Below, piece after piece: positions 1 through 6,839 of a stretch of DNA of 56,189 bases (positions are counted from its first letter, which is position 1; each line of letters starts with the position of its first letter). The position numbers were made by a program, and so were the translations under genes. This DNA comes from an uncultured Eubacteriales bacterium (GTDB lineage Bacteria; Bacillota; Clostridia; Christensenellales; Aristaeellaceae), in contig CACYTF010000017.1 of the NCBI GenBank assembly GCA_902777335.1, positions 1-56,189 of the forward strand, read 5' to 3'. The notes beneath the pieces are model-generated. The model was not told the DNA's origin and did not search any database. It was given only the letters and a program-made list of their open reading frames with translations.

Positions 1-800
1 AGCCTCGCCGCGCCCGCGCCGACGCCCGCCGCCGCGCCGCCGGGGTACATCAGCACCGCCAGCGCCCCGCCGGCCCACAGCCCCACCGGCAGGGCCAGCC
101 GCGCCAGACCCGCCACCAGCAGCCCCGCGGTCAGAAGCAGGCCGATGCGCGCCTCCGGGGCCAGAAACCGCTGCCTCAGATCGCTCTCCAGCGCCGCGCG
201 CATGAAGGGCGCGGACGCCACCGCGGCCACCGAGCCCGCGACCACCGTCGCCGCCGCGGGCCAGAGCGCGCTTCTCTGGGCGACGAGCCCGGGGATCAGC
301 ACCCCGAAGCCCGCCAGCGCCGGGCACAGCGCCGTCGCGGGAGGCGTCGGAGACCGGGCCTGCATCCTGGGGGCGGGGTCCATGGCCGCCCGGGGCCGAA
401 GCCGCGCCCGCGCCCGGCGCAGCATGTCAACGGGAAGGCCGCGCCGGGCCGCCGCCCATTCCCGGCGCAGCGCGGGGGCCCACAGGTCCCAGGCGATGCT
501 GCCGCCCAGCACGATGGCCGCCCCGATGGGCAGCCGCAGGTCTATAAGCGCCGGCCCGCCGCTCACCGACCCCGCCAGGCACCCCGCCAGCAGCGCCGCC
601 ACGCCGTGCCCCGCCAGCAGCGCCGCGGACAGAAACGCCATCGCGAACGGCGCGGGGGCCGCCTGCCCCGACAGCCGGCACAGCAAATACATCGCCCCCG
701 CCAGTCCCAATCCCTTCAGCAGCCGCCCGGCCAGCGCCGCCCCGTCCAGATCCAGCCCCAACCACCTCGTCGCGCTCAGTCCCTCTGCCCTGTGCAGCAT
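1..800 (-). CDS. Multi-pass membrane protein, N-terminal part (SpoIIE-like), cut by window edge
   Basis: Reading the minus strand from ATG 800 gives about 266 open codons that leave the window at its left edge. The protein is very Ala/Leu/Gly-rich and forms several predicted membrane helices, including PAPFAMAFLSAALLAG, HGVAALLAGCLAG and IGLLLTAGLLVAGLARLAL, with an Arg-rich loop between the early and late helices. The arrangement resembles the N-terminal membrane domain of the stage II sporulation phosphatase SpoIIE, where a PFGxAFxAA-type helix is characteristic. The PP2C domain that would prove this lies outside the window. ATG 800 has GGAGG 7 nt upstream; ATG 806 is an alternative. A TTTGTCGCG sequence at 849-857, read on this strand, resembles a Spo0A box but is weak. 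It could be another polytopic membrane protein. Confidence 0.5.
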   Translation of the reverse strand, partial: MLHRAEGLSATRWLGLDLDGAALAGRLLKGLGLAGAMYLLCRLSGQAAPAPFAMAFLSAALLAGHGVAALLAGCLAGSVSGGPALIDLRLPIGAAIVLGGSIAWDLWAPALRREWAAARRGLPVDMLRRARARLRPRAAMDPAPRMQARSPTPPATALCPALAGFGVLIPGLVAQRSALWPAAATVVAGSVAAVASAPFMRAALESDLRQRFLAPEARIGLLLTAGLLVAGLARLALPVGLWAGGALAVLMYPGGAAAGVGAGAAR

Positions 801-854
801 CCGCATTCCTCCCCTTCCTCGAAGTGCGGGATTTATTTATGTGGGCGGCGCGAC

Positions 855-895
855 AAAAATTCAGGCCCGACGGCGATTGTCGGACCTGAATTTTT
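855..895. terminator. Bidirectional terminator hairpin
   Basis: Two 17-nt arms (855-871 and 879-895) pair with one mismatch, beginning with AAAAATTCAGG and ending with CCTGAATTTTT. The A and T tracts make it a terminator in either direction. It contains the last base or two of the rsmG stop codon and separates rsmG from the downstream membrane-protein gene. Confidence 0.75.
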
Positions 896-1604
896 AAAGG
901 GGTTTCTTCTCCGCCACGCCCGGGCGGCGGGGGTATTTTTCGGGGGTGGGGGCGGTCTTGGCGATCCAGGCGGCCCGGTGGTTCCAGTCCCGGCCGGGGA
1001 TGTCCAGCGGCTGTACGCGGCGGGCCTCGCCGCCCAGCAGCCGGAGCGCGCCCTCGGCCTGAGTCAGCTCCTCATCCAGGCCCGGGCCCTTCAGCGCCAG
1101 CGCCCAGCCGCCCGGACGGACCAGGGGCAGCAGGTATTCGCACAGCACGTTCATCGGCGCGACGGCCCGGGCCGTCGCCAGGTCGAAGGCCTCCCGAAGC
1201 GTCGGCCGCCGCGCGGCGTCCTCCGCCCGCAGGTGCAGCGCACAGGCGTTCAGCCCCAGGCGGTCGATCACCCCGCGCAGGAAGTCCACCCGCTTGCCCA
1301 GCGCGTCGATCAGCGTGAAGCGGACCTCAGGCAGCATGATGGCCAGCGGTATGCCCGGAAAGCCCGCGCCGGAGCCCACGTCCACGGCAGTCTCGATCCG
1401 CGGGAAGTCCCCCGCCAGCACGGCGATGCAGTCCAGGTAGTTCCGGTCCACAGCCTCCGAGGCGTCCTCCGGCACCCGGGTCAGGTTCATCCGCGCGTTG
1501 GCCTCGGTCAGCATGGCGTGATACGCTTCAAACTGCTCCGCCTGCTCGTCCGTCATGCCGATGCCCATGGCCGCGGCGCGCTTCATTAAAAGGTCGGATA
1601 ACAT
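894..1604 (-). CDS. rsmG: 16S rRNA (guanine527-N7)-methyltransferase
   Basis: This is the S-adenosylmethionine-dependent methyltransferase RsmG (GidB), which makes m7G527 in 16S rRNA. The 236-residue length is normal. The SAM-binding Rossmann motif is VDVGSGAGFPGIPLA, followed by the acidic strand end FTLIDALGKRVDFLR and the family motif ATARAVAPMNVLCEYLLPL with GGWALALKG. It is the last gene of the liv operon: its ATG lies 12 nt after the livF stop. There is no obvious Shine-Dalgarno sequence, so translation may be coupled; Met7 or Met13 are alternative starts. In many Firmicutes rsmG sits near oriC, but none of the usual partners (mnmG, mnmE, parAB) is present here. Confidence 0.95.
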   Translation of the reverse strand: MLSDLLMKRAAAMGIGMTDEQAEQFEAYHAMLTEANARMNLTRVPEDASEAVDRNYLDCIAVLAGDFPRIETAVDVGSGAGFPGIPLAIMLPEVRFTLIDALGKRVDFLRGVIDRLGLNACALHLRAEDAARRPTLREAFDLATARAVAPMNVLCEYLLPLVRPGGWALALKGPGLDEELTQAEGALRLLGGEARRVQPLDIPGRDWNHRAAWIAKTAPTPEKYPRRPGVAEKKPL

Positions 1605-1616
1605 GGTTATAATTTT

Positions 1617-2339
1617 CTACCTCGCCGTCGACCCCAGGTACGCGTCTCTCACCCGCTGGTCGGCCAGCAGGGCCTGGCCGGTGCCGGACATGGTGATGTT
1701 TCCGGTCTCCAGCACGTAGGCCATATCGGCGCAGCGCAGGGCGGCGTTGGCGTTCTGCTCGATCAGGAGGATCGTGATGCCCTCGCTCTTGAGCTCCCGG
1801 ATGATGGCGAATATATCCTTCACCACCAGCGGCGCAAGGCCCAGCGACGGCTCGTCCATCATCAGCAGCTTGGGCCTGGCCATCATGGCGCGGCCCACGG
1901 CCAGCATCTGCTGCTCGCCGCCGGACAGCGTGCCCGCCAGCTGCCACTCGCGCTCCTTCAGCCGGGGGAAGCGCTGGTAGATGTCCTCGATGCCGGCCTC
2001 GATCTCCTCCCGGTCCTTGCGCAAATAGGCGCCGATCTTCAGGTTTTCCTTCACCGTCAGGTTCTCGAACACCCGGCGTCCCTCGGGCACCATGGCGATG
2101 CCCTCGGCCACCACCTGCTGGGCGTTGAAGGGGATGATGTCCCTGCCCATGAAGTTGATCGCGCCGGAGGCGGTCTTCACCAGGCCGGAGATGGCCCGCA
2201 GCGTGGTGCTCTTGCCCGCGCCGTTGGCGCCGATCAGCGTGACGATCTGGCCCTGCTCCACCTCGAAGCTGATGCCCTTCAGGGCCTCGATGCCGCCGTA
2301 GTTGACCTTCAGGTCCTTGACGATCAGCATGCTGCTCAT
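1617..2339 (-). CDS. livF: Branched-chain amino-acid ABC transporter, ATP-binding protein LivF
   Basis: One of two cytoplasmic ATPases that power the Liv importer. Its 240 residues carry Walker A GANGAGKST near residue 36, the ABC signature LSGGEQQ, Walker B LLMMDEPSLGLAP and the switch-loop IEQN. The early phrase LKVNYGGIEALKGISFEVEQG and the EGRRVFENLTVKENL motif are typical of LivF rather than LivG. The start overlaps the end of livG by 4 nt (ATGA), indicating coupled translation within the livKHMGF operon. Subunit assignment is from family resemblance. Confidence 0.95.
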   Translation of the reverse strand: MSSMLIVKDLKVNYGGIEALKGISFEVEQGQIVTLIGANGAGKSTTLRAISGLVKTASGAINFMGRDIIPFNAQQVVAEGIAMVPEGRRVFENLTVKENLKIGAYLRKDREEIEAGIEDIYQRFPRLKEREWQLAGTLSGGEQQMLAVGRAMMARPKLLMMDEPSLGLAPLVVKDIFAIIRELKSEGITILLIEQNANAALRCADMAYVLETGNITMSGTGQALLADQRVRDAYLGSTAR

Positions 2340-3199
2340 GCGCCCGCCTCCTTTTCCTCGCTCTCGTCCACGCCCAGGTAGGCCGCGATGACGGCCGGGT
2401 TGTTCTGCACCTCGGCGGGCGTGCCCTCGGCGATCTGCTTGCCGAAGTCGATCACGTAGATGCGGTCGGAGATGTCCATGACCAGGTTCATGTGGTGCTC
2501 GATCAAAAACACCGTCAAATCGAACCGGTCCTTGATCTGGCAGATGAACTGGCCCAGCTCGTCGGTCTCCTGGGGGTTCATGCCCGCGGCGGGCTCGTCC
2601 AGAAGCAGGAGCTTCGGCTTCGTGGCCAGCGCGCGCACGATCTCAAGCCGCCGCTGCTGTCCGTAGGGCAGCGAGGTGGCCAGCTCGTCCTTCAGTCCGT
2701 CCAGGCCCACGATCTTGAGCAGCTCCAGCGTCTCCTCCCGCATGCGCTTCTCTTCCCGCGCGTTCAGCCGGAACGTGGCCGTGAACACATTGCTGGTGCG
2801 GCGCAGGTGGGTGGCGATCAGCACGTTGTTGAACACCGACTGCGACTTGAACAGGCGGATGTTCTGGAAGGTCCGGGCGATGCCCCGGCGGGTGATCTGA
2901 TCCGGCGTGTGGCTGACCGGCTTTTCCGGATACTTGTCGGCGTTCTGGCCGGCGTACAGCTTTTTCATCTTGCCGGAGGGGTGGTTGCGGACGATGACCT
3001 CGCCGTTGAAGGAGACCAGCCCGTTGGTGGGCTCGTACACGCCGGTGACGCAGTTGAACGCGGTTGTCTTGCCCGCGCCGTTGGGGCCGATCAGGGCCAC
3101 GATCTCGCCCTTGTTGATGTCCATGGAGAGGTTGTTGATGGCCACCACGCCGCCGAACTGCATGGTGATGTTTTCAACGTGCAGCACGTTTTCGCTCAT
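2336..3199 (-). CDS. livG: Branched-chain amino-acid ABC transporter, ATP-binding protein LivG
   Basis: The second Liv ATPase, about 287 residues from ATG 3199. That start is preferred over an upstream in-frame codon because a GGGAGGGG ribosome binding site precedes it and its ATG overlaps the livM stop (ATGA). Walker A is GPNGAGKTT, followed by ARTFQNIRLF, a signature region reading LPYGQQRRLEIVRAL (the degenerate LivG-type form), Walker B LLLLDEPAAGMNPQE and an H-loop LIEHHM. An insertion rich in Lys and Pro after the first strand region (around residues 60-90) is common in LivG of Clostridia. It dimerises with LivF under the LivHM permease pair. Confidence 0.95.
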   Translation of the reverse strand: MSENVLHVENITMQFGGVVAINNLSMDINKGEIVALIGPNGAGKTTAFNCVTGVYEPTNGLVSFNGEVIVRNHPSGKMKKLYAGQNADKYPEKPVSHTPDQITRRGIARTFQNIRLFKSQSVFNNVLIATHLRRTSNVFTATFRLNAREEKRMREETLELLKIVGLDGLKDELATSLPYGQQRRLEIVRALATKPKLLLLDEPAAGMNPQETDELGQFICQIKDRFDLTVFLIEHHMNLVMDISDRIYVIDFGKQIAEGTPAEVQNNPAVIAAYLGVDESEEKEAGA

Positions 3200-4272
3200 G
3201 CCTTTGCCCCTCCCTTCCCGAATTTCCTGCGGCACCACTTGCTGATGCCCTCCACGTCAAACTCCTTGTCGCCCATGATGCCCCTGCGGAAGAACAGCAC
3301 CACGATCATGATGACCACCGAGAACACCACCATGCGGAAGCCCGAGCGCAGCAGCGGCACCTGGAAGGAGCCGATGAACTGCTCGGCGTCCAGGAAGCGC
3401 AGCCACCACTCGCTGCAGGCGATGAACAGGAACGAGGCCAGCACGCTGCCCGTCACCGAGCCCATGCCGCCGATGACCACGATCAGCAGTATCTCATAGG
3501 TCATGGCCGCCTTGAAGGCGTTGGCCTGCAGCGTGCCCTGGTACATGGCCAGCAGCGCGCCGCCCACGCCCGCGAAGAACGAGCTGATGATGAAGGCCAT
3601 CTGCTTGTGCCGGAACAGGTTGATGCCCATGGCCTCCGCCGCGATCTCGTCGTCGCGTATGGCCTTGAACGCCCGCCCGTAGGTGGAGTTGATCAGCAAT
3701 ACGATGATGCCGATGCATATCGCCGCCGCCGCGAACGGGAACAGCGTGGACTTGAAGGTGGGGTAGGTCTTCAGAAGCAGCGAGCCGTTGGTGATCGGGC
3801 CCAGCTTCTCGTACTGTATGATGGCGCGGATGATCTCCGCGAAGCCCAGCGTGGCGATGGCCAGGTAGTCGCTCTTGAGCCTGAGCACCGGGTAGCCGAT
3901 CAGCGCGGCGAACAGCGCCGCCACCGCGCCGGCCAGCAGTATGCCCACCAGCCAGGGCAGCTGGAAGTGTATGGCGCCGCCGGCGTACATCTGGTACACC
4001 GCGACGCGCTTGGCCACGGGGATGGTCAGCACCGCGTAGGTGTAGGCCCCCACCAGCATGAAGCCGGCCTGGCCCAGCGAGAACAGGCCCGTGAAGCCGT
4101 TCAGCAGGTTCATCGATACGGCGATCAGCGCGTAGATCGCGCCCTTCTTCAGCACCGTGATCAGCATGCTGGACGCGCTGGAGGTGCGCTCGATGACCCA
4201 CACGGCCAGAAACAGCAGCGCCAGCAGCACCAGGTTGACGATGGTCTTCGTGTTTTTCTTCATCGCGATCAC
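3196..4272 (-). CDS. livM: Branched-chain amino-acid ABC transporter, permease LivM
   Basis: A polytopic permease of about 358 residues with roughly ten hydrophobic helices. It contains the family motifs NLLNGFTGLFSLGQAGFM (N-terminal) and RAFKAIRDDEIAAEAMGIN (the cytoplasmic EAA-like loop that contacts the ATPase). The chosen start is the GTG at 4272 immediately after the livH stop, with AAGG 5 nt upstream; an ATG three codons later also fits. It partners LivH to form the membrane channel and is translationally coupled to livG. The C-terminus is basic and cytoplasmic. Confidence 0.93.
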   Translation of the reverse strand: MIAMKKNTKTIVNLVLLALLFLAVWVIERTSSASSMLITVLKKGAIYALIAVSMNLLNGFTGLFSLGQAGFMLVGAYTYAVLTIPVAKRVAVYQMYAGGAIHFQLPWLVGILLAGAVAALFAALIGYPVLRLKSDYLAIATLGFAEIIRAIIQYEKLGPITNGSLLLKTYPTFKSTLFPFAAAAICIGIIVLLINSTYGRAFKAIRDDEIAAEAMGINLFRHKQMAFIISSFFAGVGGALLAMYQGTLQANAFKAAMTYEILLIVVIGGMGSVTGSVLASFLFIACSEWWLRFLDAEQFIGSFQVPLLRSGFRMVVFSVVIMIVVLFFRRGIMGDKEFDVEGISKWCRRKFGKGGAKA

Positions 4273-5151
4273 CTACACCTTCTCCGAAGTCTTCTCGCCG
4301 AACAGGCCCGTGGGCTTGACGAGCAGAATCAGGATCAACAGGGCAAAGGTAAAGGCATCGGAGAACGTGGTGTAGCCCATCGCGCGGATCAGGTTCTCGG
4401 CGATGCCGATGATGAACGCGCCGACCACCGCGCCGGGGATGGACCCGATGCCGCCGAACACCGCCGCGACGAAGGCCTTCAGGCCCGGCATGGCGCCGAT
4501 GGTGGGCGTGACGGTGGTGTAGTTGGTGAAGTACAGCATGCTGCCCACCGCCGCCAGGAACGAGCCGATAATGAACGTGGTGGAGATGACGGAGTTGATC
4601 TTGATGCCCATCAGCTCGGCGGTCTCAAAGTCCTTGGAGACCGCGCGCATGGCCATGCCGATCTTCGTGCGCTGGATCAGCATCACCAGCGCCGTCACCA
4701 GCACGATGGTCAGTATCGGCGTGACGATGGTGACCACCTTCGTGGAGGCGGAGCCCAGCGTGATGGAATCGCTGATCCAGGGCAGCACCGGGTACTGCTT
4801 GGCCAGGCCGCCGGTGATGTACCACATCAGGTTCTGCAGCAGGTACGAAACGCCGATGGCCGAGATCATGATGGACATGCGCGGCGCGGTGCGCAGCGGC
4901 TTGTAGGCCACGCGCTCCACCGTGAAGCCCAGGGCCACCGTCAGCACCGTCACCAGCGGTATCGCCAGGTAGAGCGGCATCGTGGCCGAGATGTAGACCA
5001 TGAAGAAGCCTGCCGCGGTGAAGATATCGCCGTGGGCGAAGTTGATCAGGCGCAGTATGCCGTAGACCATCGTGTACCCCACGGCGATCAGCGCGTACTG
5101 ACCGCCGACGGACACGCCCGCCAGCAGGTAGGGGAAAATTTTGTCAAACAT
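4273..5151 (-). CDS. livH: Branched-chain amino-acid ABC transporter, permease LivH
   Basis: A 292-residue permease with about eight membrane helices. It has the LivH signature GGQYALIAVGYTMVYGILR, followed by NFAHGDIFTAAGFF, and the ATPase-contact loop MAMRAVSKDFETAELMGI. GGAGG lies 9 nt before the ATG. It directly abuts livM. Between it and livK lies a GC-rich stem-loop that probably reduces readthrough into the permease genes, which fits the need for excess binding protein over membrane subunits. Confidence 0.94.
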   Translation of the reverse strand: MFDKIFPYLLAGVSVGGQYALIAVGYTMVYGILRLINFAHGDIFTAAGFFMVYISATMPLYLAIPLVTVLTVALGFTVERVAYKPLRTAPRMSIMISAIGVSYLLQNLMWYITGGLAKQYPVLPWISDSITLGSASTKVVTIVTPILTIVLVTALVMLIQRTKIGMAMRAVSKDFETAELMGIKINSVISTTFIIGSFLAAVGSMLYFTNYTTVTPTIGAMPGLKAFVAAVFGGIGSIPGAVVGAFIIGIAENLIRAMGYTTFSDAFTFALLILILLVKPTGLFGEKTSEKV

Positions 5152-5221
5152 GAACAGCAGCCTCCAAAGGGGGTCGGCGGCCCGGGCCGGGCCCGCGCCA
5201 CCCCGGAATAATACGAAACGC

Positions 5222-5251
5222 GCCGGATTCGCGTTTGCGCGCGAATCCGGC
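5222..5251 (-). other. Intercistronic stem-loop between livK and livH
   Basis: Perfect 12-bp arms (GCCGGATTCGCG and its complement, 5222-5233 and 5240-5251) with a 6-nt loop and no T-tract. Such a hairpin after a solute-binding-protein gene usually protects the upstream mRNA or gives partial attenuation. That role is inferred. Confidence 0.6.
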
Positions 5252-5285
5252 CGCGGATCGTGTTGGAATCAGAGCCCGGCCGGCA

Positions 5286-6458
5286 TCAGCCGAGGTCCGC
5301 GACGGACTGGGTCTTGATGAAATCGAAGGCGCCGGTCTCGTTGTTGGCCTGCTTGATGTAGGCCATGTCCTTCTTGGCGTCGCCGTTCTCGTCGAAGGAG
5401 ATGGAGCCGGTCACGCCGTCCAGGGTGACGGCGGGCAGCGCCTCGGCCACCGCCTGGGAATCGGTGGAGCCCGCGGCCTTCAGCGCCTCGATGGCCACGT
5501 TGTAGGCGTCAAAGCCCAGCGCGGAGACCGCCGCGACGATGTCGTTGCCACCGTTGTTGGTCATCTTGTCGGGGTTCGCGTTCAGCCAGCCCTTGAAGCC
5601 GGAGACGAACTCGGCCGCCACGGTGCTGGACTCGTCCTTCTCGTCGAAGAAGGTGGAGCAGTACACCTCCAGGTTCTTGCCCTTGGCGGCGTCCAGTATG
5701 ACGGAGGACTCCCAGGTGTCGCCGGCGGTGACCGGGAAGGTCACGTTCGCGGAGGCGGCCTGGTCGATGATCAGGGAAGCGGAGGTGGTGGAGCTGGGCG
5801 CGAACATGAAGTCGCAGCCCTCGTTCATGGCCTTGGTCACGAAGGCCGTGAAGTCGCTGTTGCCCTCGTTGAAGGTCTCGGCAACGACCTCGCCGCCCAG
5901 CGCCTCAAAGGCCTGCTGGAAGTAGAAGCCCAGGCCGGTGGAGTAGTCGTCGCCCAGCTGGGTCAGCACGTAGGCCTTGGTCGCGCCCTTTTCTTCCTTG
6001 GCGAAGTTGGCCATGACCGTGCCCTGGAACGGATCCAGGAAGCACACGCGCCAGTAGTAGTCGCACAGCAGCGTGACGCTGGGGTTGGTGCAGCTGCAGC
6101 CGATCGCGGGGATCTGATGCTCGGCGAACACGTCGCCGCCGGCCATGGACACGCCGCTGCCGTAGCTGCCCAGCACGATGGAAACGCCCTCGCTGGCCAG
6201 GGTCTGCGCCGCGGAGACGGCCTTGTCGGTCTGGGACTGGTTGTCCACGACGACCAGCTCCACATCATAGGTGGTGCCGCCGATCTCGACGGTGGGGGTC
6301 AGGGAATTGGCGTACTCAATGCCCAGGACCTCCTGCTTGCCGCCGGCGCCGTTGTCGCCGGAAGCGGGCTCAAACACGCCGATCTTCACGGTCTCGGCCA
6401 TGGCCGCCGAGCAGAGGACCAGCATCATTGCCAGAACGATTGCGAGAACTTTCTTCAT
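5286..6458 (-). CDS. livK: Branched-chain amino-acid ABC transporter, substrate-binding protein
   Basis: An extracellular type I periplasmic-binding-fold protein of 390 residues. MKKVLAIVLAMMLVLCSAAMAE is a signal peptide; cleavage after AMA is likely, and the Cys at the end of the hydrophobic core might instead be a lipobox, though the context is poor. The mature protein begins VKIGVFEPASGDNGAGGK and contains the Leu/Ile/Val-binding hallmarks VVVDNQSQTDKAVSAAQTL and SSTTSASLIIDQA. ATG 6458 has AGGGAGG 8 nt upstream, which rules out the longer frame. It is the first gene of the operon and has its own strong promoter. The exact ligand cannot be told from sequence; amides or peptides are also bound by this family. 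Confidence 0.93.
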   Translation of the reverse strand: MKKVLAIVLAMMLVLCSAAMAETVKIGVFEPASGDNGAGGKQEVLGIEYANSLTPTVEIGGTTYDVELVVVDNQSQTDKAVSAAQTLASEGVSIVLGSYGSGVSMAGGDVFAEHQIPAIGCSCTNPSVTLLCDYYWRVCFLDPFQGTVMANFAKEEKGATKAYVLTQLGDDYSTGLGFYFQQAFEALGGEVVAETFNEGNSDFTAFVTKAMNEGCDFMFAPSSTTSASLIIDQAASANVTFPVTAGDTWESSVILDAAKGKNLEVYCSTFFDEKDESSTVAAEFVSGFKGWLNANPDKMTNNGGNDIVAAVSALGFDAYNVAIEALKAAGSTDSQAVAEALPAVTLDGVTGSISFDENGDAKKDMAYIKQANNETGAFDFIKTQSVADLG

Positions 6459-6489
6459 AGGAAATAACCTCCCTTTTTTGGATAGGGGT

Positions 6490-6518
6490 ATTATACAGTT
6501 TTCAACCGGGAAATGCAA
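6490..6518 (-). promoter_or_regulatory. Sigma-A promoter of the liv operon
   Basis: Minus strand: -35 TTGCAT (6513-6518), 17-bp spacer, -10 TATAAT (6490-6495), about 30 nt upstream of the livK start codon. Confidence 0.85.
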
Positions 6519-6749
6519 CCCCAAAATGTTTAATTTGCAGCCGCCGGGGCCTCTTTTTGCGGGCCCGCCGCATAAGTCCGCCGCTGGCGGACAGATCGGG
6601 GGGCTTTTTGCAGACCGTGTCCGTCAAAAATGCAGACCGCGCCCTGGGCGGCAGTCGGGAAAAGGCGGTTTTGCCCGGCGCTTCACACAAATTTACCGGA
6701 ATCTCTGCCCGCATGCCACGGTTTTGTCACGCATAAATATTACAATTTA
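6519..6749. other. Intergenic region between divergent livK and the Big2-NlpC gene
   Basis: GC-rich on the livK side and AT-rich near the plus-strand promoter. No credible coding frame, tRNA or repeat was seen here beyond the two flanking promoters. Confidence 0.5.
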
Positions 6750-6778
6750 TTGACATTGTTTTCAGAGTGTGGTAAAAT
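6750..6778 (+). promoter_or_regulatory. Sigma-A promoter of the Big2-NlpC/P60 gene
   Basis: Consensus -35 TTGACA (6750-6755), 17-bp spacer, -10 TAAAAT (6773-6778). The surrounding sequence is AT-rich. The start codon follows about 60 nt downstream. Confidence 0.85.
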
Positions 6779-6839
6779 CAATGCATAATAGATAATTATA
6801 TACTGTCCCACCATTTGATTCAGAGGATGGATTTTGGAT

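Noticed and set aside
145..897. Long plus-strand frame over the left-edge membrane protein
   Set aside because: Low-complexity Arg/Ala/Pro composition typical of antisense frames in GC-rich DNA. The minus-strand frame has membrane helices and a ribosome binding site.
894..1604. rsmG as evidence that the left end is near oriC
   Set aside because: None of the usual origin-linked genes accompany it, and it is embedded in a transporter operon.
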